Below, piece by piece: positions 31,065 through 41,369 of a stretch of DNA of 64,000 nt. Origin of the DNA: Symbiodinium sp. CCMP2592 (Eukaryota; Sar; Dinophyceae; Suessiales; Symbiodiniaceae); NCBI GenBank assembly GCA_905221615.1, contig CAJNDT010003223.1, forward strand, positions 1,247,945 through 1,311,944, written 5' to 3'. How positions within the stretch are numbered: the stretch's first letter is position 1; every line of letters begins with the position of its first letter. A model generated the notes under the pieces. It had not been told where the DNA came from, made no database searches, and saw only the letters and a program-made list of their open reading frames with translations. The translations under genes and the position numbers were made by a program.

Positions 31065-31640
31065 CGCACTGCAAGCGTGTGTTTTTCGTTTGTGCCATTT
31101 TCTTTTCAGTGTTTCTGACCTGTTTTGTATGTTTTTTTGTCTCCCCGTTTCTGTTTTCGTCGATGTGTATTGTTGTGCCTAGGAAGCCAGAGGTGCACAC
31201 GAGTTGCTACATGACAGTCGAAACTGTGCGCGCTGTTCTGGATGTGTGTATCCCCGAACTTCGTTACACGGAAAACTATGGAAAACTTTTGGGGCTTTGG
31301 TCTTTGATTGCGTCTTGTTTGAGTTAGCACGAAACGAGGCTGTGTTGCGGTTTCTCCGGATTGACATATTGAAGCGTGGCAACACGCAACTACTGGCAGT
31401 TTGTAGAAACATTTGTTGCATGACCACGCACGGCTCCCTGCGAAACCTTGTTTCTGCCACTGGCAATATGAATCTTGGCAATGTGCCGCAGTTGTATAGC
31501 TGCTTTGATGAATGCAGCGGGCACGAGAGCCGGTGTTCCGCGGGTGTACCCCACTTCACAACCAGAATCTTTTTTTTACAACCAGAATCACCACCTCACA
31601 ACCCAGAATCCCTATTTTGCAACCGGTTGCGGCAGCTACT
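31065..31640. other. No recognised feature between LINE relics
   Basis: Both strands have open frames without family similarity. Short direct repeats of ACAACCAGAATC occur at about 31558-31610, possibly slippage at an insertion edge. Confidence 0.4.
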
Positions 31641-32390
31641 TAGCAAGCCTACTACTCGACCATGTCAAAGTCTGGAATCGACAACATGCCCTACCAGCGC
31701 CTCGAGCGCACTTTCAATAATTTGCCAGAGCGGAGTCCAGCTCAGCAACACAATGGCTGCGCCGTTATACGGACGCTGCAATACTGCTGCAATCACGCCG
31801 CCGAAATTCAGTATGACATTCAAACTCGTGCGGAGCGCAACAAGGACGCAGACGAGGCGTCGACGGGCATCAGCCAAGGCCGCACCAGCGGTGCTGCCAG
31901 CGCCGGGGCACACCGGCAGACGTGAGTGGCGGCACAAATGTAGTGTCAGCGGCAACCCTGACGGCAAGCCATTGGCGATCACCTCGACGCGGCGCTCATG
32001 ATGCCTGGATGCTTGGAAGTTGTGAAATCGCGCGCCAGGACTTGCGTGGCGACTGCGACGCCAGCCTCGCGGCAGACCCGAGCAGCTGCACGTTCGAGCG
32101 GTCCACACCATGCCTCGAGATTACCAGAACGAGGGCAAGCAGCGACGTGGTCGCCCAAGGCCTGAAGCGGACGCCGGCAGCGGCATCGCGCAGGAGCAAG
32201 GTGGCACAGGGAGCACAAAAAACGGAGAAGAAGCACCCGGGAGAGCGCAGAGTCAAGGGCGAGCTCCGGGAATGGACCGCTGGAACGTGCAGCAGCTCGG
32301 GTCTGCCGTGAGGCCGGTACCGCAGTCGCCAAGCACGTCCTGGTGAGTGCCAGACCTCAACCTCCAAGCATCCAGGCATGATCAGCGCCG
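31640..32390 (-). mobile_element. LINE-type element L4, C-terminal fragment (minus strand)
   Basis: Only the C-terminal domain is present: RCRRPLQALGDHVAACPRSG, PLERAAARVCREAGVAV and, in another frame, RRVEVIANGLPSG. These align with the same blocks in L2 and L3. Frameshifts and a decayed 3' part make it a relic. Confidence 0.75.
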
Positions 32391-32394
32391 CATC

Positions 32395-34060
32395 GAAGTG
32401 ATCGCAAATGGCCTGCCATGGCCTGCCGTTATGCGGTCAAGAATGATGTTGACAATGTAGTCAAACAAATGCCTGCATACCCCAACACAACCCATGGCAA
32501 ACAAGCAGATAATGACACCCAGCAGCCTCAAACGCCTCTTTGAAAAACTCACAACATTGACAATAGTGCTTCAATGTGCACACCAGCACCTGGCACGGAA
32601 TGGCACGGGGACATCAGCATCCGACACACCGAGCTCGCCAAAACATGCTCCATCCAGTTCTTGCATCTTCGCGGTGCCGAGTTGAACTCGAGGAAAAATT
32701 GCGTGGAAACAACAGACGTGGTGAAAAAATGCGCTGCGTGCCTTGCACGGCAAAGCAAATATGCTTGTGGACGTAAACCCGTGTGGCACGGACGCTAAAA
32801 CGTATCAAGATCACGAAAACCTGCACAGCTTTTCAAATGGTCTGTTTTTCCACTGCTTCCGCGCGTTCACATCCACACAAACAAAATTGAATGCTTTTCT
32901 TCACACTCACATAAGCGATGGCATTGTCGTCGGATATAAAGCTTACCGGAGCGGGAAGCGACTCGGCCCGTCCGCACGAAGACGCGCGAGGGCCGGATTT
33001 TGCGCTGCAGCGCTGCAGGGGGACAACAAGGAGGCGCCCGGCGCTGTGTCCGCGACGGCGTGCAGCACTGCGATCGCTAGCATACCCCCATCATCGTCGT
33101 ACAACAATGTCCACATAGACATGTCACACCGAGCCAATGTCCACTCACGAACTATGGAAATGGAAACACGTTTCCGATGGTTTCCCTGGCCCACACCGTG
33201 GGAGTAAAACACCTTCCAAATCTTGGGTGGAAGCATGCAAGCAGCAGGCCCCGTTCCTCAACAATCTCGGCAACCCAAACCATGCGAAGTCCCAAGGAGC
33301 AGGTGCAGGACACGACTCGTCTTGTTTTGCGGTCACGGGAGTAGCGTCTTCAGTGGACGAGCGCGCTCTCGCATGCTCTCGCCAGTACTTGAAAGCAAAC
33401 TTCTGGATGTCTTGTGCTAGGGCCACAACTTCTTCGAATCCTTGTTGTCCAGGCTGCAAGCACAGGATACGTGAAATTGATCTTTCTTCGGAACCCACAA
33501 GCGAGACCAGGGCCCCACGACGTGAGATACGATCATTTGGACAAGATTCAGCCCGGAATGACATTCAGCGAAAACACGGACGAAGTGACGGCACAGCCGC
33601 CACGTCAGCACGACGAGCATCAACAGCATGCCGATCTGAGGCAAGTCACATGCAACAACGTCTCCAACCAGCCACGGTGCTTCCGCTGCAGCCCGGCGAC
33701 ACTCCCCACACTTGCGGCGCATGGATGCCACTGGGCAACATGGCTGGGAATGGGTTTTGCGAAAGTGTGCAATTTAGAGCCAGTGCGGAAGCCGTGGTGC
33801 TGCCATCTTGGGCACCGCTCGCCAGGTTCAGGCATGTCGCATAATCATGCAGACCGCAGGCCGTCGCGTAAGTCAAGCAAAGATGGGCGGCCTTCCGATT
33901 TGGTGCTGTCAAGCGTGCGGCCCATCCTTGGCAGCACGCAGCGTGGTCGTGCCAATCGCGCAGAACTGTCAGCCCGGATGGCCCATACTCTGCGGGGCCT
34001 GTAACAACACGACGTACTACCATTGCTGCGACGACTAATCGACTATGACGCGACTTCACT
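32395..34060. other. Unassigned stretch, possible retroelement remains
   Basis: Long open frames exist on both strands (for example plus 33137-33844 and 33414-34004, minus 33145-33564), but they lack recognisable domains. A Cys-rich plus-strand segment (LPIWCCQACGPSL, then ILCGACNN) at about 33870-34010 has two C-x-x-C pairs. It may be zinc-binding or chance. I cannot name it. Confidence 0.35.
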
Positions 34061-34087
34061 ACGACAATGACGACGACGACTACTACT

Positions 34088-34214
<127 letters not shown>

Positions 34215-34564
34215 GTACTACTACTACGACCAAGCTTTTAGGCTGCTGCAGCGTCTGCTGCAGCTACTACTAATTACTACGTAGTACTAGCATTACTAGA
34301 GTACTAGTACTACTACCACTACTACTCCTGCTGCTGCTGGTGCTGCTGCTCTTGGATGCTCTTGGTGTACTGCTACTGCTACTGCTACGACAGACGACGA
34401 CGACGACGACTGCGATGACGACGACTACCACCGTTATACCAATATTTACTACTGCCGCTGCAACTGCAGCAGCTGCAACAACAGCAACAGCACATTGACC
34501 TACAGCCACGACTCCAACCGAAGGCGCCGCACCTCCGAATGGGCAAACCGGCCATAGTGCCATA

Positions 34565-35455
34565 GTGGCGGGACTTCCAGGGTTGGCGTTGGCGAGTTGG
34601 CGGAATCTCGTGACTGCGAGGCCACGTGCTCGCGTTGCGACGCAAGCATTTTGGCATATTTCGTGCTCGAAGGTACTCTTGCAATCGCTTGCACAGCTGG
34701 CGTGGCAAGCAGCAAGTTTTGCGGTCGCGGAATACTTGTCATTGGCTCAAGATGCTCGCGGAACCCTCAGCCTCGCAGTCTCGCAGGACGCTCCCACGAA
34801 GCCACTCCGGGCAGAGCAGCACGTGCATGTGTGGGACCGCGTCCGGGCGAGCTGCAACAAGCGTCTACGCCGGCGCAGGCGGTTTAGCTCACTGAACCCG
34901 CCGCTGCTGTGCTCGCAACCCTATAAACTCGGTCGCTTGTTTGCCGCTCCTGGGCTTTTCTCCAGCTGGGCGACCCTTTACGCGCTGGCAGCGGCTCGCT
35001 ACCACGGGTGACGAGCACATGAACGAGACTCGCCTTGCTGACATCTGCGCTGCACGACAGGCCCAACTCTTCGACGTGAACGAAGAAAACCGATGGGCAG
35101 CGGAAACGCTGCGAGAGGCAGCTTCGCGGCACATCAGAGGCAATTGCTTACCTGTGGTTAGTAGGGAATGGAGGAATGGGGTACAATGGTAACTACATCT
35201 ACTACCATTCTTCCATTCCCTACTAACCAAAGGTAAGATTGCCGGACAGGGCCGTCGGCAGAGCTCAGCGAGCTAGCGGAATTCGCGGCCATCGAAGTGT
35301 GGCAGTGCGGCCCCCAGGACAGCACCGCGACTTGTTTATCAAAGTTGGGGACCCAAGACTCCCTATGCAAACCAGAGGCGCAAGATGGTGCAAGTGGTTG
35401 TTGAGTAACAGTGTGCCATGCAACACCTCAGCGGCGAAACATGGGGAAGAAAGAG
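34565..35455 (+). CDS. Possible plus-strand coding piece split by a MITE
   Basis: A plus-strand frame at about 35005-35146 reads TRLADICAARQAQLFDVNEE then WAAETLREAASRHIRGN. A 91 bp family A element follows (35147-35237). After it, PSAELSELAEFAAIEVWQCG continues. Deleting the element plus one 4 bp target copy joins the two frames without a stop for at least 50 more codons. An upstream frame (34565-34900) is also open. The family is unknown. It is against the strand of most genes here, so it may be a gene, a transposon piece or a pseudogene. Confidence 0.4.
35147..35237. repeat. MITE family A, copy 1 (91 bp, TSD ATTG)
   Basis: CTTACCTGTGGTTAGTAGGG to CCCTACTAACCAAAGGTAAG. ATTG is present on both sides (35143-35146 and 35238-35241). 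It sits in an open frame that is continuous across the restored target site. Confidence 0.9.
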
Positions 35456-35570
35456 GCTGAGGGCATCCTCATTGAAGTTTTCCCTCCGGTTATTTATCAG
35501 TCTCCCCTTCAAATCTAACCACAACTCCAGAAAGGAACTACACTGAGATGCGATGACCCAGCTTGATTCA

Positions 35571-35676
35571 TACCTACAGTCTCCATTGTAGTTCCGTTTG
35601 GGGGTTGCCATATAGTAGGACCCTACTTACATGCTTGGTTACACAATAAAAGAAACTGCAATGGAGACTATGCGTA
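35571..35676. repeat. MITE family B, copy 3 (TA-flanked)
   Basis: TACCTACAGTCTCCATTGTA to CTGCAATGGAGACTATGCGTA. The right end carries several substitutions, so this is an older copy. Confidence 0.8.
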
Positions 35677-35879
35677 GTCCATGCGCGAAATCTCTTTAAG
35701 GATGAGAGATTATTTGTGGGCAACCGCGTTAAGACAAACGTGAATCCAAAATGACTGCCACCAGCCCACACCCTCAAGTTCCGAAGAGCCCAAAGTAGGG
35801 TCTGTATATCGATTTTAAACAAAAGAATAGATACTATATTTAATATACTTGGAGCCCTATAGGGAGAGAATTACTGAAA

Positions 35880-35925
35880 GCTAAACCCTAAACCCTATAC
35901 CCCGACACCCGTAAACCCTAAACTG
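35880..35925. repeat. Short CCCTAAA run
   Basis: AAACCCTAAACCCTATACCC then GTAAACCCTAAACTG, a small telomere-like array. Confidence 0.75.
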
Positions 35926-36188
35926 AACGAATGCTTCGAGGAATGCTCTCTGGATTTTAAGTTCTGCTGCGGACGTTCCAAGTCACCATCGGTCAACTCT
36001 CGGCTTATGCTTGTTAGTATTCATGTTCTTGATGTAGTACGACTACTCATGTTACTATCACTATATTCTTGGAGCTCTTCGTTATGAACCTATGAATTAT
36101 TAGTGTTCATGTATATTAGTGCTGTTATTCCTATCATCATTCCAGGCCGTGCATGCCTGGGCGGTTTCACCCTTCTGTTCAACTCAAG

Positions 36189-36374
36189 ATGCAAGCAGCT
36201 TTTTCCACATTATTTGCTTTTCTTTGTTTCGCTGCCGGCGCTGTCGCCGAGTGTGGCTTCGCCCTTGGCACCTGTCATCAATGCCCATCAATTCGGTTTA
36301 TGTCTGGTTCAGGGGTTGGGCTTACCAATTTTTCGTTGTGGATCAGCCATGCGCCTGCGCGAGAGATCCCATGA
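36189..36374 (+). CDS. Small ORF with signal peptide (tentative)
   Basis: From the ATG at 36189 the frame reads MQAAFSTLFAFLCFAAGAVA, an almost ideal secretory signal with an A-V-A cleavage site, followed by a short Cys-containing tail (ECGFALGTCHQCPS) and a stop at 36374. It could be a tiny secreted protein or the first exon of a larger plus-strand gene. No family is recognised and no second exon was found. Confidence 0.35.
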   Translation: MQAAFSTLFAFLCFAAGAVAECGFALGTCHQCPSIRFMSGSGVGLTNFSLWISHAPAREIP

Positions 36375-36829
36375 ATATCATGATTGCAGCTATCGGAAAA
36401 TCAAGCCGGGCCGGGGACTCAAGTGGTGTGGCTGATGTTATCACTCTTGCAATACCTTAACGACCATACGCTATGGGAACTATGGTATATTCCTTATTAT
36501 TTGGGTAATGCAGGATTTAGATCATCAACCGTAGGATGAAGATGGTGGGATCAAGGATCCTTGTAATAACTTAGTAACTACCACCCTTTGGATCCCTGTG
36601 CGGAACTGCCTCCAGAGGCAAGGTCTGTCACAAGTTTCTCTTGGCTCTTGCCTTGTTGCTTGGACATGGCGAAAAAGCTTCAAAATGCCTTGAAACTTCC
36701 TGCAGACTACAAGGTCTGGGTTTGGGGCCTGGAGTTTAGGACTCTTCGAGGTTCATGATTTGGAGGATTCACGGACGTGGGGGGGGCGGGTGAGGGATTT
36801 AGGTTTGGGGTTTCTGAAGTTCCCATGAT

Positions 36830-39800
36830 GAGCATTCGGTGCAATAAGGCTTGGGCCGTCTGCATCTGGGAAGCCCTCCGCGAAACACCATACCACAAAT
36901 GCCATCAAGACGACGTTGACAAGCGCGACCTGAGCCCATGCTCGAAAGTGTAGCAGAATATATGCTTGCGGGGCACGACTGTCGTGACTGGCGATCATGA
37001 CGACCATCTAGGCTACGAAAGTTGGAATCGTCTTGTTGTCAACATTGCCGTTCCTGCCATTACCTCTGTCCGCAGACCGAGGCTCCAGCGGCGACGACAC
37101 CTCCATAAATCCACCTTGTGCCAGCCTCCGCCACGAAAGATCGCAATGCCCACCTCAGGGGCGAACACACCGGAATCCATACAAGCATGGCCATGAGTTG
37201 TTCCAACGTATCTCACATGCTCAAGATGTGATGATGCGATGGAAGTGCATGGCACATTGAGCACGGTGCTCAGTCGCAAAGAGGCCCAGAACCTCAAGAA
37301 TGCGTATACACGCCTTGCTGTCAGCAATCACGTGCTTGTCGCTTGGCAAAGGACGGGCACCGCGGCTAAGGCCGCCGAGAAGGAGGCAAAATGCTTCGCG
37401 ACGTCACGGTTGCCCTGTCAGCCGCACGCCGACCATGGGAAAAGCTAAAGTAGCCTTCGGTTATCGGTTTCGAGCCTGGTCCCCGAGAGCTTGAAAGAGA
37501 GTCGTCGGCCTGTCGCGCCCCAGGCTTTCCAGATGGCAAACAGGTCTCTCAGAGACCCCAATATCCCTTAATGAAGGAATATATATATATATATATATAT
37601 ATATATTCCTTATATATTCCTTAAATGAAAGTAGGACTCCCCTAAGATGATTTTAAGTAGAAATGGCTAAAGGTCCGTGAGAAACTTGGGCTTCCGACTT
37701 GCCCGCTGGCTCCGCCGCATCATCTGCAGGCTTCTTGGCTGAGTCTTCAGCAGCCTGACTGGTGCTTCTCTGCTGCCCCCTGCTGGGAGGCTCATGGGTA
37801 GTTATAAGCGGGGTTATAAGTCCCCTAATATGCGTTATAAGTCAATAAGTATAGTTACCCTACTTATAACTACCCATGAACCTCCAAGTGCTTCCCCATG
37901 ACTTCCAGCTGTGTCACAGAGCCACCGAAAGTCTCCATTGTAGTTCGTTTTTTGGGGTTTAACCCAATATATAATTAGGATCCCACAAGGTAAGCGCAAA
38001 AAGGAACTACAATGGAGACTACAGGCAGTGCAGGAGGATCTCTTTTGGCTCTGCTTTGCTTGCGACATAGCTATGGCCAAAGGCCTAGCTACATGCCGCC
38101 GCCTCCAGAGGCTGTCGATTTACACTTCATCTGCCCCAGCGCTATTCGCAAGGCACTCAGAAGCAGCTCCTGCCGAGATGATTCTATTTCATCCGCTGCC
38201 GCACAGAATGCAACCATGGCGGTACCAATGCACAAAAATCTGCGGGCCTCCCGCGAGCAGAGGCCGTTGGTGAGGTAGGTGTGTGGATCCTTGACATTGT
38301 TATTGCATGCAGTGCTGCGGCAGGGGGCAAGCGCCAAACAGGGAAGGCAATAGTCCTGAGGGTCCACGGGGTCACTCGAAGGCGACTGATTTGCGACTCT
38401 TGCAACCTGCAGCGTCTAGACTGTGTGGTCTGCAACGAAATCTCTGAACTAATCCGCGAGCATTGCTGGCATTCGCAAGTGCGACAGAATTATCCGTGCC
38501 TCGCTTCCGGCGGTTTTGGAGAAGCAGCTCGCTTTGGCAGCCGATACTGCTACGCCGGGCATCTGCCAAGGGAGTGCAAACATGTTCGGGTTTAGGGCAT
38601 CTTTCACAAGGGCTTCGGATGTCAATGTGACATCATGTAGCCGCAACCCCATGAGAAATGTGTGAGAAAGCCTCCCTTCGATTCGGCCAGACTTCTACAA
38701 ACATTCCGTACTACTTTCACAAAGATGCTAAACTTACTCAGCTACTCAATTGCCGATCCCATGCCCATCATACAGGGGCCTCAACAATTAGAATAGGGCT
38801 TTGGGGACCATGATGCTATGAGTATAACAAGGAACCCCGCAGAATAGTATAGGTAAGTTCTAAGGCGCCTACATTACATCCTTGTATTCGCCCTTATAGT
38901 CGCTCTTATAGACCTCTTTAAAGTAACCTAAACTACCTTGTATTAGCTCTTATAGACCTCTTTAAAGGAACCTAAACTTCGTTATAGTAGCCCTTATAGA
39001 CCTCTTTAAAGGAACCTAAACTTCCTTATAGTAGCCCTTATAGACCTCTTTAAAGGAACCTAAACTTCCTTATAGTAGCCCTTATAGACCTCTTTAAAGG
39101 AACCTAAACTACCCAGAACTCCGGCCTCCACACCTGCCGAGTGAGCCAGGGATCTTTGCCCTCGGGCATCCTCCGGACAGTGCACTCAAGATCCAAGGGT
39201 AAAAGGTGGGACACTAGAAAAGTACCCTAAATGTTAGGATCCTTATTATAAGGACCCCAAAATAGGGTACAACATTCGACTGGTTTCTTGGCCCCTTAAT
39301 AAGGACCCTAGGTATATACCCTTAATATAGCTATTATATTCCCATTATATAGCCCATTTTGGGGTAGAGGAATCTTTACTCAAAGGCTCCATAGTACGGT
39401 TGATGATATGAACCCTGCAAGACCCACAATAAGGAATATACCATAATTCCCATAGTCTAGGGTCCTTCAGGTAATGCAGGATTTATATCATCAACCTTAG
39501 TAGTTCCTGTTTGGGGTTCATATTTGGAATCCTATAAAGGTAGTCCGAAAAGGGAACTACTATGGAGCCTATGGGCAGTGGCGACTCAGACCCAAATCCT
39601 AAAGTCACTTGATGATGAATACGGAGGTCCTCGATGGCAACCCAAGCCAAATCAAAGCCTAAAGCAACTTGGCTCTTGGGGCATCTCGCTGGCTCATGTC
39701 AGACCCAAGGGAGGGGCACAGCATCTCGTGGCCATCGCCAGGCACCTGTCCCGTACACGGCACATCTAGACCCTAGAGTTTAGGGGTTTAGGGTAGGGTC

Positions 39801-41200
39801 GTGCCCCAGCCTCAAACAACCCATTCTCCATGGAGACGTACAAATCAGCGGATGGTGCTTTCAGCTTGGCCTTCAACTTGCTTGCCAAACACTGCAGCAG
39901 TCCGTAGCACATGCAGGACATCGAGGAAGCTAAGCTGGAAGCATCAGCAAGTCGGTTCAAGGCACCCCGGATCGTCTCCTGCAGCATGCCCGCTGGCACC
40001 AGCTGCCGCCGTTTTGGAAGAGCGGCATATGCATACATATACATACATATATATACACACATACATAGATCAATATATACATATACATATACCTAAAATT
40101 GTATGTGTATTCTATAGATTACCACTATCATGGATGTTACTACAAACTACTCACTTGGAGGATCATGGGACTTAGTAAGTAAGGTTATAAGTATCTTAAT
40201 TGGGGTTATAAGTATAGTTGCCCCAACGAAAACCCTAGTTACTAAGTCCCATGATCCCTTAAGCACGATACATCCTAACCCTAAACCCTAAACCCTAAAC
40301 CCTAAGCCCTAAACCCTAAACCCTAAACCCCTAAACCCTAAACCCTAAACCCTATAACCCTAAACCCTAAACCCTAACAAAAAGAGGCTCGGCCTCGTGG
40401 CCGAAAGGCTGGTCGTTGACGCCGCTCGCTGCCTTCACTCCTTGAACGCTGGCAGCCTGCTGGGCTCCCCAGAGACTCCAAGATCCCTTAATTAAAGAAT
40501 AGACCTTAAGTTATAGTAGGATCCCTAATATGATTTAAGGTATATTCCCTAATTAAGGGATCTTGGAGTCTCTGGGTCGTTTGCCCCCATTTAGGGGTTC
40601 TAGGGGCTAGGGTTTTTAGGGTCTTTAGGGTCTTTAGGGTTTAGGGTTTGCGGGCTTGAGGGCTCCTGGGCTCGTTTCCCCCGATTGCTATGCCATACAC
40701 CCCCTTAGAACCATATTAAAAATGGTGGTTTGTTGTATTCTCTTGGGTTTTATAGGAACAACAATATAAAAAGAAACAGGGAGACCGTGGACTAGTCTAA
40801 AAAGTTGCAGCGGATGCGGTGAGTAGGACCCGAGCCTCAGCCAGAAGCTTCTGCACAGCTGCCACCTTCCAGTCGATGAATTAAAATAGGGTTTTGGGGC
40901 CCATTATACTATGCTTGTAATCAGGAACCCGCAAGACAGTATAGGTAATTATTAAGGCCACTACACTAGGCTGCCGAGCCTTCATGTGGGCAGTCGATGC
41001 GACCACCACCTTGCAAGATCCGTCGCACCAGCAGTGCTACGGCAAACCGGAAGTGCAGCCGACCGGCCTGCATCACATGCCCCTCACCTGGTTTCGGACA
41101 ACCGACCACAAACTTCAATTTCCAAGCCTCTTCGTCTAGAGCTGTTGGGCTTTGCACCTGGCGCTGCCGTTGACGCCGCCATGGCGGCGCAGCAGCGGCT
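36830..41200 (-). CDS. Unidentified multi-exon gene
   Basis: Seven protein-like minus-strand segments in order: 41120-40985 (EEAWKLKFVVGCPKPGEGH, HFRFAVALLVRRIL), 40025-39805 (LQETIRGALNRLADASSLAS, LKAKLKAPSADLYVSMENGL), 38640-38480 (SEALVKDALNPNMFALPWQM, SEARIILSHLRMPAML), 38278-38100 (SREARRFLCIGTAMVAF, SRQELLLSALRIALGQM), 37800-37690 (AAEDSAKKPADDAAEP, low complexity), 37345-37240 (VIADSKACIRILEVLGLFAT) and 36985-36830 (VALVNVVLMAFVVWCFAEG, a membrane helix). I do not recognise the family. They may be one long protein or two. MITEs of families B, C, E and G and telomere-like arrays fill the gaps. Confidence 0.4.
37575..37612. repeat. AT microsatellite inside a decayed family E copy
   Basis: A pure TATATA run flanked by ATATCCCTTAATGAAGGA and TTCCTTATATATTCC, which look like family E interior sequence expanded by slippage. 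Confidence 0.8.
37784..37888. repeat. MITE family C, copy 1
   Basis: GGAGGCTCATGGGTAGTTAT to AACTACCCATGAACCTCC. The family signature is ACTTGGAGGTTCATGGGTAG at the ends with GGTTATAAGTCCCC inside. Confidence 0.85.
37924..38036. repeat. MITE family B, copy 4
   Basis: ACCGAAAGTCTCCATTGTAG to CTACAATGGAGACTACAGG, flanked by CA rather than TA. It lies between two candidate exons. Confidence 0.8.
38774..38875. repeat. MITE family G copy
   Basis: AGGGGCCTCAACAATTAGAA to GGTAAGTTCTAAGGCGCCT, with AAGGAACCCCGCAGAATAG inside. Confidence 0.75.
38905..39114. repeat. 44-bp tandem repeat, about 4.8 copies
   Basis: The unit starts CTTATAGACCTCTTTAAAGG and continues AACCTAAACTTCCTTATAGT AGCC. Copies start at 38905, 38949, 38993, 39037 and 39081. 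The inner copies are nearly identical and the outer ones diverged, which fits unequal exchange or slippage. Confidence 0.95.
39205..39372. repeat. Long inverted-pair element J, copy 2
   Basis: Reverse complement of 14440-14628, including ACAACATTCGACTGGTTTCT and CCTAGGTATATACCC. Confidence 0.7.
39499..39577. repeat. MITE family B', partial copy
   Basis: TAGTAGTTCCTGTTTGGGGT to GGAACTACTATGGAGCCTATGGG-type end. The outer left end is missing. Confidence 0.65.
40155..40258. repeat. Family C variant element
   Basis: CTTGGAGGATCATGGGACTT at one end and TAAGTCCCATGATCC at the other, around GGTTATAAGTATAGTTGCCC. The ends differ from typical family C by a TT-rich segment. Confidence 0.7.
40274..40378. 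repeat. Interstitial telomere-like CCCTAAA array
   Basis: About 14 units, mostly perfect CCCTAAA with a few CCCCTAAA and CCCTATAA variants. This is the cleanest such array in the window. Confidence 0.95.
40468..40576. repeat. MITE family E, copy 2
   Basis: CCCCAGAGACTCCAAGATCC to GGATCTTGGAGTCTCTGGG, nearly perfect inverted repeats about 40 bases long, with TTATAGTAGGATCCCTAAT in the centre. Confidence 0.9.
40883..40974. repeat. MITE family G copy
   Basis: AAATAGGGTTTTGGGGCCCA to AGTATAGGTAATTATTAAGG. Confidence 0.7.
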
Positions 41201-41251
41201 TCAAAGTTGAAAGGTTGGTTCATGGAATGTCTATGCGACCTGTAGCATCTG

Positions 41252-41366
41252 TACTTGGAGGTTCATGGGTAGTTATAAGTAGGGTTAGAAGTAGAGTAAC
41301 TATACTTATAACCCATATTGGGGGACTTATAACCCGCCTTACAACTACCCATGAACCTCCAAGTAT
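41252..41366. repeat. MITE family C, copy 2
   Basis: TACTTGGAGGTTCATGGGTA to TACCCATGAACCTCCAAGTA, nearly perfect ends over 25 bases. Confidence 0.9.
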
Positions 41367-41369
41367 ACG

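Noticed and set aside
33870..34010. Zinc-knuckle reading of the Cys-rich segment
   Set aside because: The spacing does not fit C-x2-C-x4-H-x4-C and no Gag or integrase context is present.
36753..37327. A possible ion-channel (IP3 receptor-like) assignment for the 37-41 kb gene
   Set aside because: Only one hydrophobic helix and a vague helical segment suggested it. No pore or ligand-binding motif was found, so no function is given.
38905..39114. Possible CRISPR array
   Set aside because: The repeats are contiguous 44-bp tandem units with no unique spacers, in a eukaryotic context.
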